From the NCBI GenBank assembly GCA_949752745.1, contig OX457025.1, positions 95,297,804-95,361,803 on the forward strand: a stretch of DNA of 64,000 nt, in the 5' to 3' direction. Below, piece by piece: positions 1-13,417 of the stretch. The notes beneath the pieces were generated by a model, which saw only the letters and a list, made by a program, of their open reading frames with translations, was not told the origin of the DNA and made no database searches. How positions within the stretch are numbered: position 1 is the first letter of the stretch; the number at the start of each line of letters is the position of its first letter. A program made the translations under genes and the position numbers. This DNA is from Protula sp. h YS-2021. Taxonomy: Eukaryota > Annelida > Polychaeta > Sabellida > Serpulidae.

Positions 1-1089
1 TCCCTACTTGAAAGGCTGGGAACTTTCTTGACGAGTGGTGAAGAGGGATATGGAGATAAGTATCGGAGAGATCTATGGAGGTACCCCACATCCCTTTCCG
101 TGTCCATGTGACCGTGTCCATATGAAAGGTGACCACTCGGAGAAAACCGTTTATGGGGGAGAGGTTGATTACTAATCTCCACGACCCGGATTTCTTGGGG
201 ACCAGAAAAACCCTGCTGAAAAAGCCCATTTGATTTTCTGGCATTTTCTCGATCGCCTGTTTTTTGTGTCAAGCTCAACAACATTTCTTGGAGAGCTAGG
301 TTCTTTTCCGACCCCTTGGGGAAAGAGGTGACCAGTCGCTTTGGCGCATGGGTGGTTAGGGGAATAGGGCACCTGAGCCCCTTTTGCTCTCGTTTGAAAG
401 GTAAATAATAACCCCTCTTCAGGCAAGTTTTCAATTCTTTTGAGCGTGTTGAAGTATCTCGAGGAGACGAGAAAATCTCGTGACGGTACTTTGATTGGTT
501 GCTTCCTGAACGACTGTTGAGACGGGCCCTCTGTTTTGCTGCCGGAGTTGGGTTTCGGTCTCTTAACAGGGGTCTGTTGTGGTTGCGCACTCGGTTTGGC
601 TTGTGCCGGCGAGGACTGCTGCGGTCGCTTCCTCTTCAGTGGGCGCTTGAAGGAGGAGCGAGACATCCTGGACATAAGGGCATAATCCTGAGAAAGTGAC
701 CGACTTTCCTGTTCACCCTCTCTATCTCTGCGGGAGGAAATAGTTCCCGCTCCTCCAGAATAGGGGCGTGGCGCAGATCCCGTAAACCTTTGACACTGGA
801 CCAGCAGTGCTGGAGAAAGGCGTCTCGGCGTAGGTAGACCATTGACGTCATCAAAAAGGTGGAAAGTGTGACCACGTCTCGGGTAGCTAAGGCCAGGCAT
901 TCCATCAGTTTAGAAGACACAGAATCACTGAAGCAAAGCTCTTCCCAACGGAACTTCAGTGCCTTGAGTGTGTGATCTTGAAACGACATAATTTCAAGAC
1001 GCCTCAATGGTCTTGGCGTCTTTCTATACTAATGAAATGTTCGAGTCAATACGCACTGTAGGCATCCAGACTGTACGCTTCACGGGTTT
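1..1089 (-). pseudogene. DIRS-like copy 0: gag C-terminus and start of reverse transcriptase (broken)
   Basis: Read on the minus strand, 1,007-370 encodes the end of a DIRS-type gag: an SLSQDYALMSRMSRSSFKRP segment followed by a Lys/Arg/Gln/Pro-rich basic tail. Positions 370-1 run into the N-terminal part of the reverse transcriptase, before its catalytic motifs. The same stretch occurs in copy 1 (52,400-53,560), copy 2 (58,155-58,975) and copy 3 (63,530-63,995). Frame changes near 640-1,007 show it is not translatable as one protein. The longest open piece is 172-900. The window edge cuts the RT. At 1,089 homology to copy 1 stops abruptly. Family assignment rests on the better preserved copy 1. 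Confidence 0.85.
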
Positions 1090-1741
1090 TCGTGTTATTA
1101 TTATTTTATTTTTTACCTGAAACTTCACGAGGTTTCCCCGTACTTTATTAACCACTAATTTATTTCATTTGTTTCTACATTAATTTCCGTTGTGTTCAAC
1201 ATATATTTTAATAAGATTAACTAGCTATTTTCAGCTATTTGTAGAAGTTATCCCGACGTGTTGTATTGAACTAATTCGAACCAATTTTACCGTTGAAATC
1301 AACTAGAACCCTTTTAACGCGTTGGATTCAACTAGCACTTCTAACGAGTTGGAATCAACTGGCGTTGGTCTGCGAACGTCTTACATTTTATACAAAATTT
1401 AAACAATAGAATAAAAGAACAAACGTTTTTAAACATGCAAAGCAAAATGGTCAGACATACAATAGCTTACATTTAAAAGAAACATTTAGTGACATTTATG
1501 CATGGCGATATCTTGGGGTAAACAATTATGTTAACAAAAGAATTTCAGCAACAAAAGAAAATGTTTAAAAGCATCGGGGGCAATTCCTTTTTTTATCAAA
1601 CTAATTGACATGTTTGAAGCATAAATGGCTTAAGCGTAACAGCAATAATTATGTAAAAGATAGGTCTAAACACGCTGTCCGAAATTAAGCATAGTGTCAT
1701 TTTTATAACATTTAATATTTTCCCAAAACGCATTTTACAAT
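1090..1741. other. AT-rich insert replacing part of gag in DIRS copy 0
   Basis: These 652 bp match nothing else I recognise in the window. They replace about 145 bp of gag present in copy 1 (53,556-53,700). There is no convincing ORF. Around 1,265-1,370 a short motif resembling TTGRATTCAACTAG recurs three times. Confidence 0.6.
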
Positions 1742-2290
1742 AACAGCATGAGCAACGCCCTCGTTGGTGGCTAATGCAGTGAAGGAGTCCTGTTGTGGTG
1801 AAGCGGACTGAGATGTCATACGAATGGGTGGATCCTCTTTATCTAAATGTGGGGAGCCACAGTAGACGCTGTCAGCCTTGCGGAACCTGCTCTAGGAAGA
1901 CTGAGAAGCGTCCCATGGAGTAAAGCTTAAGCAAAAACTGTCCATTTCCGCGATGACACAGCTGGATGGTAAAGCTTGGAGTCTAAGCAGTCACAGCAGC
2001 CTGAAAAGATCCTACTCCTAGACGAAATGAGGTGGAGCTGGTAAGTTCCTCGATCTGAAAGAAAGTGGAGAAAGAGGCGCACTTCCCGGAAACAATAAAT
2101 GTTTCCGCGATCGTGCAAACTCAACCTAACTTGACCGAAGAACAAAGTGTCGAATTTATATCACTTAGGCTCCATAAATTTATCCCAGCGCACAGTAATA
2201 AATAAAATAATCCATTAGGTAGTGAATTAAGTAAAATATGAAGCAATTTGCACCTTAACCCAGTTCCCTTGCTGCAAAAAACCGGCAGCA
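1742..2290 (-). pseudogene. DIRS-like copy 0: internal gag scrap and 5' leader
   Basis: Positions 1,742-1,861 match the gag segment at 53,700-53,820 of copy 1. From 1,862 the sequence jumps to leader sequence matching 55,575-55,980, so about 1.75 kb of gag is missing. The leader includes stretches nearly identical to the copy 1 leader around 55,640-55,960. It has no coding capacity. Confidence 0.8.
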
Positions 2291-2329
2291 CACAGAATGG
2301 CAAGTTGTATTGACGCCACGCAAAAAGGG

Positions 2330-2516
2330 AATGTTGTTTATACGAGACTAGCAGACGACGTCTCGGGCATTCTGATTGGTCGAAGGATCAATGGAAGGAT
2401 AAGTGATCTCGCACTGTAACTCAAAAAGTTCTTTTTTATATTGCGTGGTAAATATTACTGGAACGGAACCCATTAAAAGTGGAGCTAAGGAATTCAAAGC
2501 TTTTGCGAAGTAAAAC
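2330..2516 (-). repeat. Terminal inverted repeat of DIRS copy 0
   Basis: The reverse complement matches the left ends of DIRS copies 1 and 3 (48,480-48,660 and 60,520-60,700). Shared blocks include CCACTTTTAATGGG, a TATTTACCACGCAATATAAA-type stretch, and the sequence around GAGACGTCGTCTGC. Inverted terminal repeats are a DIRS hallmark. The outer end is near 2,516, inside GAAGTAAAAC. Confidence 0.75.
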
Positions 2517-2784
2517 CATAATTTGACCTTACCATAATTTGACCTTAGTGGTTAAAGGTAAAAAAGGGGATTCGGCGAAAACGTGTGCTAAATTCTATCT
2601 TCCTGCTCCAAATAGTTGACGGGGAGTTTTCTGGAAACCTAAAAAGAGAGAGCAGAAACTTTCAGAATAACTGAAACTTTCAGAAAAAAACTCATCCTTA
2701 TTTGGAAACGTTTCCAAGTGGGAATTATAATTCCTCTAACTTGGAATCACCGACTGTTGTTCGCACAGTGCACGCACGCTATGT
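2517..2784. other. Unassigned spacer
   Basis: AT-rich sequence with a short direct duplication (CATAATTTGACCTTA twice near 2,517-2,550). I see no gene here. Confidence 0.5.
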
Positions 2785-3296
2785 TTGTTCTGTGACTTGT
2801 GACTGGTCCTATTTGTTCTGTGACCGGTCCTGTTTATTCTGTAACATATCCTATTTGTTCTGTGACATGTCCTGTATGTTCTGTGACTTATCCTGCTTGT
2901 TCTGTGACTTGTCCTATTTGCTCTGTAATCGGTCTTGTTTGTTCTGTGACTGGTCCTGTTTTTTGCTGTGACTTGTCCTGTTTGTTTTGTGACCGTTCCT
3001 ATTTGCTCTATGGCCAGTTCTATTTGTTCTGTGACCGATCTTACATGTTCTGTGACCGGTCCTGTATGTTTTGTGACTGGTCCTCTTTTTTCTCTGACTT
3101 GTCCTGTTTGTTCTGTGACTTGCCCTATTTGTTCTGTGACCAGTCCTGCTTGTTCTGTGACTGGTCCTGTTTGTTCTGTAACTTGTCGTGTTTGTTCTGT
3201 GATCGATCCTATTTCTTCTGTGACCGGTCCTGTATATTGTGTGACTGGTCCGCATTGTTCTGTGACTTGTCCTGTTTGTTCTGTAACCGGTATTAT
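2785..3296 (+). repeat. 21-bp minisatellite, about 24 units
   Basis: A diverged tandem repeat with a unit close to TGTTCTGTGACTTGTCCTGT plus one base. Because 21 is a multiple of three and the unit lacks stops in several frames, long ORFs appear on both strands with a seven-residue rhythm. These are artefacts of the repeat. Confidence 0.95.
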
Positions 3297-3300
3297 TTGC

Positions 3301-3594
3301 GGGGCTCAAAATGGCATTTTTGACTGGCTAACGTGATTCCTTTCGTTCCTTTTGTTGTAGAGTCCAACCCCGTGGGTTCCGTCAGTTAAGCCAAACACGA
3401 ACACCCAGTTAATTTTCCCCCCTAGAAGGCGGGGGCTGAAAATAGTCCAATTCTTTGATTAATAAATACTTGCTTTTGTGGTGTTTGTTTTTTTATAAAA
3501 TATGCCAGGTTTATTTATAGCAAGAATGTTTATTTATTTAACGTCTATTCCCAGCCACCGTTTCGTTATAGTCACATGCAGCTGACAAAATATG
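3301..3594. other. Unassigned spacer
   Basis: Ordinary AT-rich sequence. I see no ORF, repeat or RNA signal that I can support. Confidence 0.4.
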
Positions 3595-6150
3595 TCAGTC
3601 ACTTAAGCCTGGGGAAATTGAAAATGAAAATGTACGAAGTCGCCTGTGGAATTTTTTACCATCGAAGATGAGAAAAGAAAAACATTTTGAGAGCTGGGAA
3701 GTTCCTAGTATTTCACATCCATCGTTCGGCATCCTTTCCAGTTGCACTGAAAATGACTGACAGGGATTGATATCTGTACAAATAATCCAGCAATAACTGG
3801 TTGAAACCAACCCATTCAGAGGAAGTCCCACGGGATGCCGATCTAACTTTTTTGCTATAAGGCAATGATTTTTACAGAAAATGAAAGTGAGCAATCTCGT
3901 GAGGAAATTGCTCTCTGTATGCATGATGATGGCCTTCGCTGCACAGCTCCTATCGGGACTGGACGCCAAGAGAAGCACTGACGAACTTTGGCCGTAAAAT
4001 GGATTGGTTCTATCCCTGCTTGGGTTGTATTTCCATAATTTCCCTTTTAGAAAACTAGTGCATTACTTTTTAGAGGGGATGTGGCCAGTTATCGGCTTAT
4101 TTTTTTTCAACGTAAACAGATTCCGGTGTTGGGGGCAAGATTGAGTGCCAGGCTGAATTGACTGTACGCATTTGGGACTGCACCTACTGCAGTTCGTATT
4201 GAGTTCCGGGCCAGAATGAGTCTCTCACTCCCTTGTATACAAAACTGTAAACGTCACATTTTATTTATCTGACAGCTCATACATTTAAATACATTTAATT
4301 GCAGTAAAACAGGAATTTTTTCTCACGTTTCTTTTCAAGAATGAAGAATCTCAAGCTGAATATGCCACAGTAACCGTGTTTCATGTTAACCGCTGTTGAA
4401 AAAACCGTTCCACCCAGCCGCAACAGCCACTTTTGAACTACTTTTGAACTAATTTGCAAGTTTCCCAGAGAACTCCCCCCCCCCTCCCGCTAAACACAAT
4501 TCCTTAATCGATCTGCAGATTTAATACAATCCAAACACCAATTTCTGAACTCCGAGATCCACGTATTAGTAATTAAAAAAACAACGCTAATTTTCTCTTT
4601 AATGGTCTGAGATGAATGAGCTATTAACAATGTCTTGATAAGTTGTCCAAGTTACCCTTTTTTCACAACCCCATTCTTAGGTAAACATCCCTTGAGAAAA
4701 CATTTCGTATTTTCACGCGAATGTTCCCCGGGCCCAATTGAGTGCGTCCCCTTTCCGAATGGGTTGCCTCATTATAAAGGAATGTATAGTAAATCGACTC
4801 AATTCAGCTCTGTCCCGCAACACCGCACACAATAAACACGGTAAATATTGCGGCTTTGAATAGACGTTAAACAGACTTCACAACGTTGGCTGATTATGGA
4901 ACTCGAAACAACATCTATATCCTGATTTTAGATAGACGGCGATTTCTAGGCGTTATACAGGAGTGATATTCTGCTCTGTCCTTATTTTTAAGGATGTCCT
5001 TATTCTTGAGATTAGATGGTTCATCCTTAATTTTTATCCTTATTTTTAAAAGACTTTGTTAAGTTTGAGGATAGAGCAGAATAGCTTTTTTAGCCTTATT
5101 TTTAAAAATAAGGACATCCTTAAAAATAAGGACAGAGCAGAATACCACTCCAGACGTCCGAGAAATTATCTGAAATCTAATACTAGACGATGACAGACGA
5201 ACGACGCCATGATCACCACCCGTCAAAGTATTTCCCTTCAGGTTATTCAGTACTCATGGATAAGCCCGACGTCAATATTCTATATTCGATAGATAATATT
5301 TAAGAATTTTAAAAAATGTACGTCCATAGTTTTTGCATATTTCAGAAGCAGCTTGCCATGGCTTCCATTTCCGGTGGGAGATAATGTGACGAGATTGCTG
5401 TATGGCTTATACAATGTTGCTCAACGGTGCTCCAAGTCTAATACGTCGAAAAAGTATAAAGCACCGCCTATTAAATCAGGTGTCATAAAAGTTTATCAGA
5501 TTTAGGGTAACAATTGCTTAATGGTCCAACTAACGATCAACGTTGAATAGACGCCTTTTTTCCCGCGACCTGTCAAGCAAATTGCAACCAGTCCTAATGT
5601 TATCAAGTGTTCGGGTAAAACGATGAGATCTCAAGTCGACGTTAGAGCGACGCAGGAATGTTTACTGGGGAAAAAAGAGTCTAGGTGTTTGTTTATCACG
5701 CAGTTCGTTGTGCCTGGCAGAAAATAAAATGTACTGTGTTTCCTGTTACAAAATGATTTGTTAAGATGCGAGGACTTCCGTGAGAATATAAAACGTTGAG
5801 GGTTGGAAAAGAACATAGCATTTATCTACCGTTGAATCTTTTTCCTCACTTTAAACCTTTTGCATAGGGGGTCCAAAAAGATCGGGTGGGAATCACTAAA
5901 AGTTAAAACCAGACTGTTTTGTTTACTGCCACAGCCAGAACATATTGAAGTACATATGGCATTGAAAGTCGGAAATAACAGCATCCAGGGCCTGGATTAT
6001 CCCAGTAAACAGTATGACGTTGGAGGACGTTAGATAGACGTAATAGCCGACGTCGGACCAGTGTCGAGTTTTGGTTGATTATGGAAGTCAACACAACGTC
6101 TACTTGCCGACATCGGATGGATGCCGTTATCCAACGTCTTAACACCGTAA
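3595..6150 (+). repeat. ACGTT-rich interspersed repeat, copy A
   Basis: This segment is colinear with 7,960-9,950. Matching blocks occur in the same order: 3,870-4,060 with 8,060-8,345; 5,335-5,420 with 8,735-8,800; 5,530-5,830 with 8,955-9,240; 6,015-6,150 with 9,446-9,565. Blocks are moderately diverged with many indels. AACGTT and GACGTC palindromes are abundant. I see no transposase. It is probably a large non-autonomous element or an old segmental duplication. Confidence 0.7.
4960..5151. mobile_element. Foldback MITE of about 190 bp
   Basis: The left arm 4,960-5,006 and right arm 5,095-5,151 are near-perfect inverted repeats starting GGAGTGATATTCTGCTCTGT on the left and GGAGTGGTATTCTGCTCTGT in the complement of the right. 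Both arms carry a repeated CCTTATTTTTAAGGA core. There is no ORF and the target duplication is unclear. It lies inside the ACGTT-rich repeat. Confidence 0.8.
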
Positions 6151-7959
6151 CAACAGAAACTGTGTCTCAGAGAGTGCGCTGTTTGTGACAAGAAACCACG
6201 TAAAAAGAGTGCAAAGCGATAACTCAGGCTCACTGAAAATTGACACAAACATAAAATAATGCTAAAACGAAAAGCAAAAACAAAAAAAAACAAAAAACAA
6301 AAAAAAACAAAAAAATAACAGGACCACTTCTAAAAATTAAGGTGGAGGAGAGGGAGGTAATGTTTAGCTGAACAGTACCACTCTTCTCTTGCAGGAATGG
6401 GCTTCTCCTGGAAACTTCTTTTGGGTTTTTTCGGCTAGAGCTTTAGGGCAAGTGCCTGCCTCTGAAAAAATGTTCAGTTTTCAGTGAACCCACACGTCAA
6501 TTAAATAACACAGTGAAATGAAAGTCCGATCAGCACTTGCCATGTGAGGCTTGCTGGTACTTGTTAGGGCATAAAGAGGTGAGGGGAGGGGAGGTATACT
6601 GAGGTTTCGTGTATGAGTTGGGGGAAGGAGGTAGGGGGCGCTGTAACAGCAAAAATTCTTCAAATACTGGATTTTCCTTTACCTGAGGAGTGAGTCATAT
6701 TCTTGAAAAACGTTGTACGTTACAACCCAAGCTTAACAAATAAACGTTTTGTATTTTCTTTGAGGGAGGTGGGTGAGGTTAGGTCTTGAGGGATGAGCTC
6801 AAAGAGGCATCTTCTGTGCTTTGGCGTTTTATATAATTAAAATAAGTTTGACAGAGTAAATATCCCCCCACCCACCCACAAAAATGGCTTCTGTCTGAGC
6901 TCTCACCTGTAAACATTTTAACGTCGATTCAACATCCATTTGAGGTTACGACTTCGAGCCGACCAAACTACAACATCAACTCTGGTTGCACTTTGGTCAC
7001 GATTGGTCGCAACCACAGATCTACGTACTGCCAACGTCTTTGACCAACGTTTATAGACGATGGATAAGTAACGTTGTTTAGTGCCACCGTGAATAGACGT
7101 CAGAGAATCGGCGTTGTATAGACGTCGGACTCACAAAAGAACAACTCGTCTTATTGCTAACCAGAAATGATAGTCATTGCAGCTCATTTCGAAAATAGAT
7201 CAAAACGAGGATCTATAATATGTAAACCTAAAGATGTATTTTCCACTAACTTTTGAAAGTTTTCATGGAAATCGACTTCAAACTGTTTGATCGGATGACC
7301 CAAGAAAAGGGTATCCGTACGCGTACTTTGAGAAATGGGTGCCGACGACCCCTCGATTGATAGAGGGTGATCCTATATAAATATTTTCATGGTGTCTATA
7401 CAACGTTGATGGTTGTTTTGACTTCCATTTACAACGTTTACGCAACGTTGCTTAGACGTCGAATAAATGACGTCTAATATACGGAAGGCAGACGTTCTTT
7501 CGACGTTCAATAAACAACCAGAACCCGACGACGATGAAATGTCGGGTGCGATGTCTATCTAACGTTGCCCAACTGCGCAATATTTATTTGACAGTTTCGC
7601 GTCGTGTGTATGTTCAATATTAGTTAATACGGATGGGAAATACAAGCAAACCGTCGATAAATCAGGAATTTATAATGATTTTTCAGATCAAACTGCCGCC
7701 ATAATACGGATTTCTTCATTGTGAGGGAGCTTTGAACCCCCTTATATTTAAACAAAAAATCTTTCGAGAATAGGAATCAGCCAAAATTGGAAAAAGGCAT
7801 CTCAGATGCGAGACGGTTAGCTCCTATCTGAGACATCTTACTTAAATCCAAGACGATAACTTACTTAAATCCAAGACGAGTTCCTCAACTTAAGATATAT
7901 ATGATATATTGATGAGTTGTTCACTTTAACCATGGTTTTCATTCCAATTCGAATCAATT
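6151..7959. other. Unassigned AT-rich DNA with scattered GACGTC/AACGTT motifs
   Basis: No supportable gene. It contains A-rich runs (6,280-6,320) and weak echoes of the flanking ACGTT-rich repeat (6,920-7,140 and 7,390-7,560). Confidence 0.5.
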
Positions 7960-9950
<1,991 letters not shown>

Positions 9951-9956
9951 AGAAAC
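9951..9956. repeat. Target-site duplication, left (AGAAAC)
   Basis: AGAAAC directly precedes the Polinton end (AGTAGGATAAAAG). The identical hexamer follows the other end at 27,973-27,978. Six-bp duplications are characteristic of Polinton integration. Confidence 0.93.
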
Positions 9957-10001
9957 AGTAGGATAAAAGTGGGGCGTCTAAAACAGGAAGTGACGTAATA
10001 A

Positions 10002-10975
10002 TGACGTCAGGAGGTGTTTTAGAAGCCCCATGGGGTTTCTAAAAAGTGACGTCATATTGACCTCATATTGACGTCATATGGACGTCATGGACGTCATATG
10101 GTTTTCATATGGATGTCAAAAATGACGTCACGAGATATTTTAGAAGCCCCAAGGGGTTTCTAAAACAGTGACGTCATATAGACGAGATATAGACGAGATA
10201 TAGAGTGATATAGACGTGATATGGAGGTCATATGGAGGTCATATGGACGTCATATGAACGTCATAATGACGTCACGAGGTGTTTTAGAAGCCCCATGAGG
10301 TTTCTAAAACAGTGACGTTATATAGACGAGATATAGACGAGATATAGACGTGATATAGATGTGATATGGAGGTCATATGGAGGTCATATGGACGTCATAT
10401 GGACGTCATAATGACGTCACGAGGTGTTTTAGAAGCCCCATGAGGTTTCTAAAACAGTGACGTTATATAGACGAGATAAAGATGAGGTACAGCCGTGATA
10501 TAGACGTGATATGGAGGTCATATGGAGGTCATATGGACGTCATATGAACGTCATAATGACGTCACGAGGTGTTTTAGAAGCCCCATGAGGTTTCTAAAAC
10601 AGTGACGTTATATAGTCGAGATATAGACGAGATATAGACGTGATATAGATGTGATATGGAGGTCATATGGAGGTCATATGGACGTCATATGGACGTCATA
10701 ATGACGTCACGAGGTGTTTTAGAAGCCCCATGAGGTTTCTAAAACAGTGACGTTATATAGACGAGATATAGATGAGGTATACCCGTGATATAGACGTGAT
10801 ATGGAGGTCATATGGAGGTCATATGGACGTCATATGAACGTCATAATGACGTCACGAGGTGTTTTAGAAGCCCCATGAGGTTTCTAAAACAGTGACATTA
10901 TATAGACGAGATATAGACGAGATATAGACGTGATATAGATGTGATATGGAGGTCATATGGAGGTCACATGGATGT
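10002..10975 (+). repeat. 145-bp tandem array with CRE-like sites in the Polinton left end
   Basis: The landmark TGAGGTTTCTAAAACAGTGA recurs at 10,296, 10,441, 10,586, 10,731 and 10,876, exactly 145 bp apart. Neighbouring units alternate between two variants, giving a 290-bp higher-order repeat. Each unit holds a perfect TGACGTCA (10,123; 10,267; 10,412; 10,557; 10,702; 10,847), a near-palindrome around AGAAGCCCCATGRGGTTTCT, and runs of ATATGGACGTC variants. The right arm has about one unit. Confidence 0.95.
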
Positions 10976-11094
10976 CATATGGACGTCATATGGAGGTGAT
11001 ATGGAGGTCATATGGAGGTCATATGGATGTCATATGGAGGTCATATGAACGTCATATGAACGTCATAATGACGTAATAGAAAGAGTGTACATCC

Positions 11095-13262
11095 GGACAA
11101 AATGGCGCCGGACAAAATGGCACCCGGACAAAATGGCACCCGGGTACCCGGACACCCGGACAGCCGAACAGTCGGACGAACGGGTAGAGAGCTCTCAAAC
11201 TGTTGTTTTTTTAAGCAAAGGGACTCATAGAGACATGGTTAGAGCTGGCCTGTAGAGTATTTCGACCCATCAATGACGTCGCACATTTCGACTCAAGCTT
11301 GCGGCCAACTGGTCGACAGGCCGCGGGGCCAACCGTACAGCAGGTCGACAGCCCCCCCCCCCCGGCCAGTCGACCTCCCCCCCCCCCCCCCGCCAGTCGA
11401 CTTTCGACATCCCACTTTCCGACTTTTCGACTCCCCGAAGCCAGCGGCACCGCAGGCCACTCTATGTATACAAGCAACGACAACTCTTTTTTTTTTTGTT
11501 TTCTCTCTCCACAAACACACACCCCGACAGACTGGTAAAGGGTCAGTCGGACAAACGGACACCCGGACAAGCGGACTGTCGGACAAACGGGCAGTCTTTT
11601 TTTGTACCTCTCTCTCTCCATCACACCACGCCAGCCTCCAAGCACACACACACCTTCACTAATGGCTTGCCGTAGCAGCAATTAAAACTGAGCAGCCATT
11701 GCCGCCTTAAGGACGCTATTTTTAACCCAGAGCTCTCTCTCCATGCATATACAGACAGCAACAACTCTTTTTTTACTTTCTCACTCTTCACACACATATG
11801 CCATCTCTAATGGATTTCCGTAGAAGCAATTAAACGTGAGCAACCAGTCCTTCCTTAAGAGACGCTATTTTTTACCCAGAGCTCTCTTTTCACACACACA
11901 CACCACGGCGGCCACAGCTTTCCAAATATGGTAGCAAACGCAGCCACTCTTTTTTTACCCAGTCTCTCTTTCACTCTCTCTCTCGAACGAGGTCATCTTT
12001 TTTATACACACTTTTTCTTTTGCCTCTGTGATTTTTTTCCCTCCATTTTTGTTTTGCTCTGTCTCCCTCTCTATGTACATATAATACCTACGGCAGATGG
12101 GGCAAACGGACAATCATTTTTTTTTTTGCTTTCTCGCTAATGGCTTGCCGTAGAAGCAATTAAGAGTGAGCAGCCAATGCCCCCTTAAGGAAGCTATTTT
12201 TAACCCAGAGCTCTCTCTATGCGCACACACACCAGAGAGAGCTCTCTCTCCCTACATATACCAACCACGCACGGTTCATTTAGCGTTTTCCTTTCTTAAG
12301 CCATTCCTTTTTTTTTACCCAGTCTCTCTTTCACTCTCTCTCAAACGGGGATCGTCTCCACACACACCACGGCGGCTACGGCTTTCCAAATACGACAGCA
12401 AACACAGATTCTCTTTCACTCTCTCTCGAACGGTGGCCTTCTTTTTTATCCATACTTTTTCTTTTGCTCTGTCTATCCACGACAGTCAGGCAAACAAACA
12501 ATGATTTTTTCCCTCACTTTTTCTTTTGCTCTATCTCTCTCTCCACCCATATAACACCTACGGCAGACGGACAGACGGACAATCATTTTTTTGCTTTCTC
12601 GCTAATGGCTTGCCGTAGAAGCAAGTAAAAGTGAACAGCCAATGCCCCTTAAGGAAGCTATTTTTAAACCAGAGCTCTCTCTGCTCACACACACCACGGC
12701 GGCTAGGCAGTCTTTTTGTTTCGATTTTCTCTCTCTCTCTCTCTCTCTCTCCCTACATATACCAACCACGCACTGCTCATTTAGCGTTTTCCTTTCTCAA
12801 GCCACCAGTCTCTCTTTCACTCTCTCTCTCTCTCTCCCCCTCTCTCTCTCTCTCTCTCTCTCTCTCAAACGGTGGTCATCTTTTTTATCCACACTTTTTC
12901 TTTTGCTCTGTCTCTCTCTCTATGTACACATAACACAGCAGACGGGCAGACGGACAGATTAAGCGTTTTATTTCTCAAGCCTAGGTATTTTTTAACCCAG
13001 ACAGTGGCTTTTTTAACTCTCTCTCTCTCTCTCTTTTCACACATATATAGCAATAGCCACAACCGATGCAGCGTTTTATTTCATAAGCCTGGGTATTTTT
13101 AACCCAGACAGTGGCTTTTTTAACTCTCTCTCTTCACACACACACATAACACCACAGCAGACGGTCAGACGGACAGATTTAGCGTTTCATTTCTCAAGCC
13201 TGGGTATTTTTAACCCAGACGGCAATTTGTTTGCTTTTTCAGACGGGCAGACGGACAGATGG
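11095..13262. repeat. Degenerate CT/CA-rich repeats inside the left terminal arm
   Basis: Loose repeats of a unit beginning TAATGGCTTGCCGTAGAAGC occur near 11,660, 11,808, 12,140 and 12,603. They are followed by TTTTTAACCCAGAGCTCTCT and then variable CT or CA tracts. GGCAGACGGACAGACGGACA blocks recur. Open frames here are repeat-derived. It may act only as terminal spacer. Confidence 0.8.
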
Positions 13263-13417
13263 GGTATAAATCAATGATTTATAGACCCCTTTTTTATTTT
13301 TTAGCATTTCCCACACTCTCATGCATACACATACATACTAACACCATAACACGATAGCGTTCCATTTCGTAATAATGGGTGGCTGCTAAAAAGCAGCCGT
13401 GGAGGGATTTTCCGTCT

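Noticed and set aside
2799..3323. Long frames on both strands over the minisatellite
   Set aside because: They follow from a 21-bp unit without stops. Residue patterns only mirror the repeat.
10002..10975. CRISPR-like array
   Set aside because: The whole 145-bp unit repeats with no unique spacers, no cas genes are present, and the context is eukaryotic.
11211..12962. Pro/Leu/Ser-rich frames in the left terminal arm
   Set aside because: Low-complexity products of CT/CA tracts and repeat units.
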